Source: Catellatospora sp. KI3 (GTDB lineage Bacteria; Actinomycetota; Actinomycetes; Mycobacteriales; Micromonosporaceae). From it: 55,991 bases of DNA. The DNA is taken from positions 1 to 55,991 of the forward strand of contig NZ_JASAMB010000032.1 in the NCBI RefSeq assembly GCF_029948125.1, written 5' to 3'. A program made the position numbers and the translations under genes. Below are positions 15,562-22,415 of this stretch, in pieces; within the stretch, counting starts at the first letter, position 1; each line of letters starts with the position of its first letter. The notes under the pieces are model-generated. The model made no database searches, was not told where the DNA came from, and was given only the letters and a program-made list of their open reading frames with translations.

Positions 15562-16845
15562 GTGACCGCTGTCGCCACCCGTTCGTGCTCCCCCGACACG
15601 GCCGTCGAGCCGGTCGGCCCGGTCGAGCCCGTACGCGTCGCCGAGGCCGACCTCGCCATCCTCGGCGTGCCCGGCCAGATCAATCTCGACTACGCCGCCA
15701 CCGCCCCCTGCCTCAAGGCCGCCGCCGACGCCGTGACCGAACTGCTGCCCTGGTACGGCTCGGTGCACCGCGGCGCGGGCGCCCTGTCCCAGCGCTGCAC
15801 CCTGGCCTACGAGCGGGCCCGGCAGACCGTCGGCGACTTCGTGGGCGCCCGCGCCGACGACTACGTGATCTTCACGCGCAACACCACCGACGCGCTCAAC
15901 CTGCTGGCCGCCGCGCTGCCCGAGGGCACCACCGTGGTCACCTTCGCCGGTGAGCACCACGCCAACCTGCTGCCCTGGCACCGCGCGGTACGCCTGCCCG
16001 TGCCCGACTCGGCCGGCGCCGCGGTGCGCTACCTGGCCGCCGCCCTGGCCCAGGTCCGCCGCGACAGCCCCGACAGCCCGGTGCTGGTCGCGGTCACCGG
16101 CGCCAGCAACGTCACCGGCGAGCTGTGGCCGGTGCGCGAGCTGGCGGTGATCGCGCGCCGCTTCGGCGCCCGGGTCGCGGTCGACGCGGCGCAGCTCGCC
16201 CCGCATACGCCGATCGACCTGACCGAGCTGGACGTCGACTACCTGGCCCTGTCCGGGCACAAGCTGTACGCCCCGTTCGGGGCCGGCGCGCTGATCGGAC
16301 GCGGCGACTGGCTGGACGCGGCGGAGCCGTACCTGGCCGGGGGCGGGGCGACCAGCGGGGTCGGCGACGCCACCCACGACGTGCGCTGGAACACCGGCCC
16401 GGCCCGGCACGAGGCGGGCACACCCAACCTGCTCGGCGCGGTGGCGCTGGCCGCGGTCTGCGCCACGCTGGAGGCCGCCGACCGCGACGCGCTGCACCGG
16501 CGCGAGCAGCTGCTGCTGGCCCGGCTGCGGGCCGGGCTGTCGACCATCCCGGGCGTCGCCGAGCTGCGCACCTTCGAACCGGCCGCGCCGCGCATCGGGG
16601 TGGTCTCGTTCGCGGTGCAGGGCCGCGACTCGGCCGAGGTGGCCGGCTACCTCGCCCGCGAGCACGGCATCGGGGTGCGCGACGGCCTGTTCTGCGCCCA
16701 CCCGCTCGCCCGTCGCCTGCTCCGCGAGGCCGCCGACCGCAACCGCTGGACGGCCGCCCCCGGCACCGCCCTGCGCGCCAGCATCGGCCTCGGCACCACC
16801 GAAGCCGACATCGACGCCCTCATCACCGCCCTCGCCGCCCTGTAA
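15562..16845 (+). CDS. Class V aminotransferase (cysteine desulfurase-like)
   Basis: A 427-residue PLP-dependent fold-type I enzyme. SGHKLYAPFGAGAL places the PLP lysine at residue 234; YAATAPCLKAA, HRGAGALSQRCT and TRNTTDALNLLA are cofactor-site segments of the NifS/SufS-like group. Cys378 in RDGLFCAHPLARR lies where desulfurases carry the loop cysteine that accepts sulfur, but the flanking sequence differs from housekeeping SufS. Control by a SAM-IV riboswitch places it in sulfur amino acid metabolism. Likely a cysteine desulfurase or lyase; the exact substrate is not determined. The stop lies just before an R2 repeat. Confidence 0.88.
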   Translation: MTAVATRSCSPDTAVEPVGPVEPVRVAEADLAILGVPGQINLDYAATAPCLKAAADAVTELLPWYGSVHRGAGALSQRCTLAYERARQTVGDFVGARADDYVIFTRNTTDALNLLAAALPEGTTVVTFAGEHHANLLPWHRAVRLPVPDSAGAAVRYLAAALAQVRRDSPDSPVLVAVTGASNVTGELWPVRELAVIARRFGARVAVDAAQLAPHTPIDLTELDVDYLALSGHKLYAPFGAGALIGRGDWLDAAEPYLAGGGATSGVGDATHDVRWNTGPARHEAGTPNLLGAVALAAVCATLEAADRDALHRREQLLLARLRAGLSTIPGVAELRTFEPAAPRIGVVSFAVQGRDSAEVAGYLAREHGIGVRDGLFCAHPLARRLLREAADRNRWTAAPGTALRASIGLGTTEADIDALITALAAL

Positions 16846-16847
16846 CC

Positions 16848-16911
16848 CGTTGATCATGAACTTATGGACGTCTTCGTCGGCGTGTTCACCCCCTGACGCC
16901 GTGATCAACTA
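16848..16911. repeat. R2 repeat, copy 2
   Basis: CGTTGATCATGAACTTATGG at the left end, then ACGTCTTCGTCGGCGTGTTC, then a right end GTGATCAACTA. It starts three bases after the stop of the aminotransferase and provides the stop of the convergent FUSC gene. Confidence 0.88.
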
Positions 16912-18071
16912 ACTGCTCCGTCCTCCCGGGAGGGGCGGGGGCCGGGCGAGCCGCCCGCGGGCGCCCGGATGGTGGAGTGGGCGCGGCGGACCAGGCGTTC
17001 GGCGCCCTCGCGGGGCAGGCCGGTGGCGCGCAGGAGGTCGGTCGCGGTCGAGCGGACCTGGGCGTAGATGACCTGGCCGGAGAAGTCCAGGCCGGCGGCG
17101 TGGGCCTCGCGGGCCGCGCGCACCGCCCGTACGCTCGCGTCGCGGCTGTCCTCGGGTTCGCGTGCCGCGGCCAGGTCGCGGCGCAGCAGGTCGACCGCGT
17201 CGGCGAGCTGGTGCACCGCGTCGACCAGCGGCGGCGGCACCCGCTCGCCGTCGCGCAGGACGGAGGTGATCCGGCGTACCAGGACCCTGCTGTTGCGCAG
17301 CGCCCGCGCCAGGTGGTCGGCGGCGTCGACGTACTCGGTCAGCGCCGCCCGCTTGCGCCAGTGCACCGGCGCGATCGTGGACAGCTCCCGCCCGGCCGTC
17401 AGCGACTCGCCGAACGTACGCAGCTGCCCCTCGGCCGCGCGCATGTCCACCAGCGCGGCCTGCGCCGCGTCGGCGTCGCAGTGCTCCAGCGCGTCGGCGC
17501 TCTCGTGCAGCCCGCGCGACAGGCTGTCCAGCAGCGGGGTCACCGCCCGGCGCACCACCGTCAACGGGTTCAGCGGCAGCAGCAGGCCCATCACCACCAG
17601 CGCCACCGCCCCGCCGACGACCGCGTCGACGAACCGGCTGAGGAAGTAGTCCGAGCTGGTCGGCAGCAGCGTGGCGACCAGGATGCCGGAGGAGGCGGAC
17701 TGGCTGACCAGGGCCGCCGAGCCGCCCAGGAACACCGCCAGCGACATGGCCAGGAACACCACCAGGGCCAGCTGCCACACGCCCCGGCCGATGTAGAGCA
17801 CCAGCAGCTCACCGAGCAGGATGCCGACCGCGTTGCCCGCGACGATCTCGAACGCGCGCCGCATCCGCTGGCCCATCGAGATGGCCAGGGTGACCACGGC
17901 CGCGATCGGCGCGAAGTACGGCTGCCGGTGGCCGAGCAGGTCGTGCGCCACGTACCAGGCGCCGCCCGCCGCGATCGCCGACTGCGCGGCCAGCAGCCAG
18001 CCGGTCCGCACCCGGTGCACCCGGTCGCGCAGCGTGACCTGGGTGCGTTGGCGCAGCTCGGCGGCGTCCAT
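16905..18071 (-). CDS. FUSC-family (aromatic acid exporter-like) membrane protein
   Basis: A 388-residue protein with an N-terminal block of about six membrane segments (RTGWLLAAQSAIAAGGAWYV, QPYFAPIAAVVTLAISMG, the GNAVGILLGELLVLYIGRG segment, two more, then VVGGAVALVVMGLLLPL) and a cytoplasmic alpha-helical domain of ~190 residues. YFAPIAAVVTL and the conserved basic GQRMRRAFEIVAGNAVG match the fusaric-acid-resistance/FUSC_2 group, which includes aromatic acid efflux proteins. ATG 18071 follows CACAGT by six bases on the minus strand. The TGA is part of an R2 repeat. Confidence 0.87.
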   Translation of the reverse strand: MDAAELRQRTQVTLRDRVHRVRTGWLLAAQSAIAAGGAWYVAHDLLGHRQPYFAPIAAVVTLAISMGQRMRRAFEIVAGNAVGILLGELLVLYIGRGVWQLALVVFLAMSLAVFLGGSAALVSQSASSGILVATLLPTSSDYFLSRFVDAVVGGAVALVVMGLLLPLNPLTVVRRAVTPLLDSLSRGLHESADALEHCDADAAQAALVDMRAAEGQLRTFGESLTAGRELSTIAPVHWRKRAALTEYVDAADHLARALRNSRVLVRRITSVLRDGERVPPPLVDAVHQLADAVDLLRRDLAAAREPEDSRDASVRAVRAAREAHAAGLDFSGQVIYAQVRSTATDLLRATGLPREGAERLVRRAHSTIRAPAGGSPGPRPSREDGAVS

Positions 18072-18128
18072 GAGACCACTGTGGCGCAGACCGCACCGCG
18101 AGCCGGGCCGATGCGTCAAGATTGCGCC

Positions 18129-18734
18129 ATGGTCGAGGTAGCCCGATTCGCCGCCACCGCCCGTGCCGCCGGGGCCACCGCCCCCGACGACACCCTGACC
18201 GCTGTCGGCACCGAACTGGTCAACCGCTGGTCGGAGCCGCACCGCTACTACCACAGCCTGTCCCACCTGGCCGCGACCCTGGACCTGGTCGACGACCCGG
18301 TGGTCGCGTTGGCGCTGTGGGGCCACGACGCGATCTACGACCCGACCGCCGCCGACAACGAGGAGCGCAGCGCCGAGCTGACCGCAGGGTTGCTGGCCGA
18401 GTGCGGCCTGCCCGCCGCCGTGGTCGAGGAGGCGGTCCGGCTGGTACGGCTCACCGCCGGCCACCGCGTCGACCCCGCCGACCGCACCGGCACCGAACTC
18501 GCCGACGCCGACCTGGCGATCCTGGCCGTCCCGTGGCCGGACTACTGCGCCTACGTCGCCGGCGTACGCGCCGAGTACGCCCACGTCCCCGACGAGCTCT
18601 GGCAGGTGGGCCGCGCGACGGTCCTCCGCAACCTCCTCTCCCTGCCCGCCCTGTACCACCACCACCCCGCCTGGGAGTCGGCGGCCCGCGCCAACCTCAC
18701 CCGCGAACTCTCCGCCCTCCACGCCCCCGGCTAA
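18129..18734 (+). CDS. HD-superfamily metal-dependent phosphohydrolase
   Basis: A 201-residue HD-domain protein: HRYYHSLSHLA supplies the first histidine(s), ALWGHDAIYD the HD pair, and DADLAILAVP the later aspartate. This arrangement is that of the COG4339 group of predicted metal-dependent hydrolases, whose substrates are unknown. ATG 18129 follows CAAGAT (18117-18122) by six bases, in line with leaderless translation. It is divergent from the FUSC gene, with 57 bases between the starts. Confidence 0.88.
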   Translation: MVEVARFAATARAAGATAPDDTLTAVGTELVNRWSEPHRYYHSLSHLAATLDLVDDPVVALALWGHDAIYDPTAADNEERSAELTAGLLAECGLPAAVVEEAVRLVRLTAGHRVDPADRTGTELADADLAILAVPWPDYCAYVAGVRAEYAHVPDELWQVGRATVLRNLLSLPALYHHHPAWESAARANLTRELSALHAPG

Positions 18735-18759
18735 CCCGCCCCGCCCACCGCCCACCCCG

Positions 18760-18826
18760 CGTCGATCATGAACTTATGGCACGGTTCGACGGCGTGTCCC
18801 GAGCACAACCTCATGATCAACGTGTG
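18760..18826. repeat. R2 repeat, copy 3
   Basis: GCGTCGATCATGAACTTATG at the left end and ATGATCAACGTG at the right end, with ACGGCGTGTCC in the middle. It lies between the HD gene and the DUF4031 gene and supplies the latter's final Arg codon and TGA. Confidence 0.85.
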
Positions 18827-19113
18827 GTGGTCGACGGGGTGGGGTCGGCGGCGCGGGCGAGGTGTTTGGGGAGGCGGAGGTCGGCGGCGCGGAGGAGGCG
18901 GGCTATGTCGCGGGCGGTGACGCGGGTGGCGCCCAGCCATACCGCCACCGGGACGAGCTCGGACGGGATGTCGTAGTGGTCGCGGTCGAAGCCTTTGCGG
19001 GGGGCGCCGAGCAGCTCGGCGAAGGCGTGCAGTTCGGTGCGGGAGACGTCGCTGACCAGGTGCGCCCAGAGGCGGCCGTGGGCGGGCCAGACCGGGCTGT
19101 CGACGTAGATCAC
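18817..19113 (-). CDS. DUF4031 protein
   Basis: A 98-residue protein with the full DUF4031 pattern: IYVDSPVWPAHGRLWAHLVS, then LHAFAELLGAPRKGFDRDHY DIP and a closing GATRVTARDIARLLRAADLR. Histidine and aspartate conservation suggests a metal or nucleotide-related role, but the function is unknown. GTG 19113 follows TAGCGT (19125-19120, minus strand) by six bases and shares a palindromic promoter with the divergent oxidase gene. The C-terminal TTTR and stop arise from an R2 repeat, so the natural C-terminus may have been altered by its insertion. Confidence 0.88.
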   Translation of the reverse strand: MIYVDSPVWPAHGRLWAHLVSDVSRTELHAFAELLGAPRKGFDRDHYDIPSELVPVAVWLGATRVTARDIARLLRAADLRLPKHLARAADPTPSTTTR

Positions 19114-19118
19114 GCGTT

Positions 19119-19130
19119 CACGCTAGCGTG
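19119..19130. promoter_or_regulatory. Symmetric divergent promoter (palindrome CACGCTAGCGTG)
   Basis: A perfect 12-bp palindrome whose two halves give TAGCGT -10 hexamers on both strands, sharing the central TA/CTAG. GTG 19136 (plus) and GTG 19113 (minus) each begin 11.5 bases from the centre, six bases after their own hexamer. Confidence 0.6.
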
Positions 19131-19135
19131 CGTGG

Positions 19136-20527
19136 GTGACCTTGCTCGATGAACTGCGCGACGCGCTGGGGCCAGACCGGGTGATCACCGACCCCGACCT
19201 GCTCACGTCGTACCGGCGGGACGAGGCGGATCTGGTCGAGGCGGGGGTGCCGCTGGCGGTCGTACGCCCGCGGGACACCGCCCAGGTCGCCGCCGCCGTC
19301 ACCGCCGCCGCGCGCCGCGGCGTGCCGGTCGTGGTCCAGGGCGCCCGCACCGGCCTGGCCGGCGGCGCGAACGCCGTCGACGGCTGCCTGGTGGTCTCGA
19401 TGCTCGGCATGGACCGGATCCTGCACCTCGACCCGGCCAACCGGATCGCCGTCGTCCAGCCCGGCGTCGTGAACGCCGCCCTGGCCCGCGCGGTCGCCGC
19501 CGAGGGCCTGCGCTACCCGCCCGACCCGGGCTCGTGGGAGAGCAGCACCATCGGCGGCAACGTGGCCACCAACGCGGGCGGCATGTGCTGCGTCAAGTAC
19601 GGCGTCACCACCGAGTACGTGCTCGGCCTGGAGGTCGTGCTCGCCGACGGGCGGATCCTGCGCACCGGCCGCCGCACCCCCAAGGGCGTCGCCGGGTACG
19701 ACCTGACCAGGCTGTTCGTCGGCTCCGAGGGCACCCTCGGCATCATCACCGAGATCACCGTCGCGCTGCGCCCGGCCGCCGAGGAGTCGCTGACCCTGGT
19801 CGCCGTCTTCCCGACCACGGCCGCCGCCGGGGACGCGGTGAACCGGATCTTCTCGGCCGGGCTGTCCCCCAGCCTGCTGGAGCTGCTGGACCGGGTGCAC
19901 CTGGAGGCGATCGAGGCGTACCGGCCGATGGGCCTCGACACGAAAGCGGCCGCGCTGCTGCTCGCCTCAGCCGACACCGGCTCGCGCGCCGCCGCCGACC
20001 TGGAACGGATCGCCGAAGCGGCGCACGCGGCCGGGGCGATCGAGGTGTGGCAGGCCACCGACGCCGAGGAGGCGGCGCAGCTGCTGCTGGCGCGGCGGCT
20101 GGCGCACCCGGCGATGGAGCGGCTGGCGCTCTCGCTGTACGAGCACGGCGGGCTGATCATCGACGACGTGGCGGTGCCGCGTACCCGGCTGGCCGAGCTG
20201 CTCGACGACGTCGCGGAGATCTCCGCGCGGCACGGGGTGCCGGTCGGCGTGGTCGGGCATGCCGGGGACGGGAACATGCACCCCAACATCGTGGTCGACC
20301 GGGCCGACCCGGCCAGCGTCGCGGCGGGCCGCCGGGTCTTCGACGAGATCATGGAGCGCGGCCTGGCGCTGGGCGGCACCTGCACCGGCGAGCACGGCGT
20401 CGGCCTGCTCAAACGCGACTGGCTCGCCACCGAACTGGGCGAGGTCGGGGTGGACGTGCACCGCGCGATCAAGGCCGCCCTGGACCCGACGAACCTGCTC
20501 AACCCGGGCAAGGTGCTCGCCTCCTGA
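19136..20527 (+). CDS. FAD-linked oxidase (glycolate oxidase GlcD/D-lactate dehydrogenase-like)
   Basis: A 463-residue flavoenzyme of the PCMH/VAO superfamily. The FAD-binding half contains VVQGARTGLAGGANAV and PDPGSWESSTIGGNVATNAGG; the C-terminal FAD-oxidase domain ends with the signatures VGHAGDGNMHPNIVVD (metal/substrate histidines) and GTCTGEHGVGLLKRDW. Members oxidise 2-hydroxy acids such as glycolate or D-lactate and pass electrons to the respiratory chain or an Fe-S partner, which is not encoded nearby. GTG 19136 follows TAGCGT by six bases. Confidence 0.92.
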   Translation: MTLLDELRDALGPDRVITDPDLLTSYRRDEADLVEAGVPLAVVRPRDTAQVAAAVTAAARRGVPVVVQGARTGLAGGANAVDGCLVVSMLGMDRILHLDPANRIAVVQPGVVNAALARAVAAEGLRYPPDPGSWESSTIGGNVATNAGGMCCVKYGVTTEYVLGLEVVLADGRILRTGRRTPKGVAGYDLTRLFVGSEGTLGIITEITVALRPAAEESLTLVAVFPTTAAAGDAVNRIFSAGLSPSLLELLDRVHLEAIEAYRPMGLDTKAAALLLASADTGSRAAADLERIAEAAHAAGAIEVWQATDAEEAAQLLLARRLAHPAMERLALSLYEHGGLIIDDVAVPRTRLAELLDDVAEISARHGVPVGVVGHAGDGNMHPNIVVDRADPASVAAGRRVFDEIMERGLALGGTCTGEHGVGLLKRDWLATELGEVGVDVHRAIKAALDPTNLLNPGKVLAS

Positions 20528-20548
20528 GCCGGCACCGGCCCACCTAGC

Positions 20549-20613
20549 ATTGACACTGGCCTATCTAGAGCACGAATTTCGCCACTTCGTCTTCCAGATA
20601 GGCCAGCGTCAAT
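20549..20613. repeat. R3 inverted repeat, copy 1
   Basis: ATTGACACTGGCCTATCTAG pairs with GATAGGCCAGCGTCAAT around a 28-base centre. A second copy lies at 39.36 kb. It sits between the convergent oxidase and glpD genes, two bases before the glpD stop. Confidence 0.9.
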
Positions 20614-20614
20614 A

Positions 20615-22393
20615 TCAAGCCGGGGTGGGGGCAGCGGCCGCGGCGGCGGCTGAGGCGGGCGGGGCGGCCAGGCGGGCCGCGTCGGCGGCGGCGTCGTCCG
20701 GCATCCGCTGGGACTCGCGCTCGGCCTCCACCCGGGACCGGTACGCGGCGATCTCCGCCTCCACCGTGGCGCCGTCCCAGCCCAGCACCGGCGCCATCAG
20801 CTCGGCCGCGCGGCGGGCCGTCTCCACCCCCCGGTGCGAGGTCTCGAACGAGATCCGGGTACGCCGCGACAGCACGTCCACCAGGTGCCGGGCCCCCTCG
20901 TGGCCGACGGCGTACACCACCTCGGCGCACAGGTGCTCCGGCGCGCCCGGCAGCGGTGCCCGCAGCGCCGGGTCGGCGTCGATCAGGGCCAGCAGCTCCG
21001 TGGTGAGCGTGCCGTAGCGCTCCAGCAGGTGCTCGATCGCGCCGGCGCTGAGCCCGTGCCGCCGGGCCAGGTCGGCCCGGTCCCGCCACATGGCCTGCCA
21101 CCCGTCGGCGCCGAGCAGCGGCAGCTCGGCGGTGCCGCTGCCGCGTACGGGGCGCAGCCGCCGGGCGGCCCGGTCGATCACGTCCTGGGCCATCACCCGG
21201 TACGTGGTGAACTTCCCGCCCGCCACCAGCAGCAGCCCGAGCAGCGGCTCGACCACGGCGTGCTCGCGCGACAGCGAGGACGTCGAGTCGGACTCCCCCG
21301 ACAGCAGCGGCCGCAGCCCCGCGTACACGCCCTCGATGTCGGACCGCTGGACCGGCCGGTCCAGCACCTCGTTGACGTGCGACAGCAGGTAGTCGATGTC
21401 CTTCGCCGAGGCCGACGGGTGGGCGCGGTCCAGCGCCCAGTCGGTGTCGGTGGTGCCGATGATCCAGTGTCCGCCCCACGGGATGACGAACAGCACGCTG
21501 CTGGCGGTACGCAGGATCAGCCCGACCTCGCCCGTGATCGCCGAACGGGGCACGACCAGGTGCACGCCCTTGGACGCCCGCACCCGGAACCCGATCTTCG
21601 CGTCGGGCAGCCACGACGACACGTCGCCACTCCACACCCCGGTGGCCGCGACGACGGTCCGGGCGCGCACGTCGAACTCCTCGGTGCCGTCGCTGACCCG
21701 TACCCCCGTGACCTCGCGGGCCTGGCGCAGCACACCCACCGCGCGCACCCCGGTCACCACGGCGGCGCCGAGGCTGGCCGCGGTCCGGGCCACCGTCACC
21801 ACGAACCGGGCGTCGTCGACCTGCCCGTCGTAGTAGCGGATCGCCCCGGCCAGGCCCTGCTCGCGCAGCGACGGGAACAGCCGCCGCGCCCCGGCCTGGG
21901 TGAGGTGCCGGTGCAGCGGCATGCCCCGCTGCCCGACCAGCCCGGCGAACGCGTCGTAGAGGGCCACCCCGGCGCCGTAGTAGAGCCGGTGCCAGGCGCG
22001 ACGGGCCACTCCGGACACGCTGCGCTGCTCCGAGGGCAGCGGCACCAGGAACGGCACCGGCCGGACCAGGTGCGGGGCCAGCCGGGTGGTGAGCAGGCCG
22101 CGCTCGCGCAGCGCCTCGTGCACCAGCGGGAACTCCAGCTGCTCCAGGTAGCGCAGGCCGCCGTGGATCAGCTTGGACGAGCGCGACGAGGTGCCGGCGG
22201 CGAGGTCGCTCGCCTCGATGAGCGCGACCCGCAGGCCGCGCGAGGCGGCGTCCAGCGCCGCACCGGCGCCGGTCACTCCACCCCCGACGATCAGTACATC
22301 GAATTCTTCCTCGCGAAGCCTGCGCAGATCAGCGCTGCGGCGCTCGGGCGAGAGGGCGCCGGCGGCAAAGCGGGACACGCTGCGGTCACGCAT
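20615..22393 (-). CDS. glpD: Aerobic glycerol-3-phosphate dehydrogenase
   Basis: A 592-residue FAD-dependent enzyme of the GlpD family. DVLIVGGGVTGAGAALDAASRG is the FAD-binding Rossmann motif; SSRSSKLIHGGLRYLEQLEF, YYDGQVDDARFVVT and VIPWGGHWIIGTTDTDW are family segments, and LLLVAGGKFTTYRVMAQD follows in the FAD/quinone domain. It oxidises glycerol-3-phosphate to dihydroxyacetone phosphate and feeds electrons to quinone at the membrane. The C-terminus ends in an Ala-rich tail. ATG 22393 follows TACCGT (22405-22400, minus strand) by six bases; the promoter is shared with the divergent subtilase gene. No glpF or glpK is adjacent. Confidence 0.93.
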   Translation of the reverse strand: MRDRSVSRFAAGALSPERRSADLRRLREEEFDVLIVGGGVTGAGAALDAASRGLRVALIEASDLAAGTSSRSSKLIHGGLRYLEQLEFPLVHEALRERGLLTTRLAPHLVRPVPFLVPLPSEQRSVSGVARRAWHRLYYGAGVALYDAFAGLVGQRGMPLHRHLTQAGARRLFPSLREQGLAGAIRYYDGQVDDARFVVTVARTAASLGAAVVTGVRAVGVLRQAREVTGVRVSDGTEEFDVRARTVVAATGVWSGDVSSWLPDAKIGFRVRASKGVHLVVPRSAITGEVGLILRTASSVLFVIPWGGHWIIGTTDTDWALDRAHPSASAKDIDYLLSHVNEVLDRPVQRSDIEGVYAGLRPLLSGESDSTSSLSREHAVVEPLLGLLLVAGGKFTTYRVMAQDVIDRAARRLRPVRGSGTAELPLLGADGWQAMWRDRADLARRHGLSAGAIEHLLERYGTLTTELLALIDADPALRAPLPGAPEHLCAEVVYAVGHEGARHLVDVLSRRTRISFETSHRGVETARRAAELMAPVLGWDGATVEAEIAAYRSRVEAERESQRMPDDAAADAARLAAPPASAAAAAAAPTPA

Positions 22394-22398
22394 CCCAT

Positions 22399-22410
22399 CA
22401 CGGTACCGTG
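22399..22410. promoter_or_regulatory. Symmetric divergent promoter (palindrome CACGGTACCGTG)
   Basis: A perfect 12-bp palindrome that gives a TACCGT hexamer on each strand; the two share the central TA. ATG 22393 (minus) and GTG 22416 (plus) are each 11.5 bases from the centre, identical in geometry to the palindrome at 19119-19130. Confidence 0.6.
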
Positions 22411-22415
22411 CGGCT

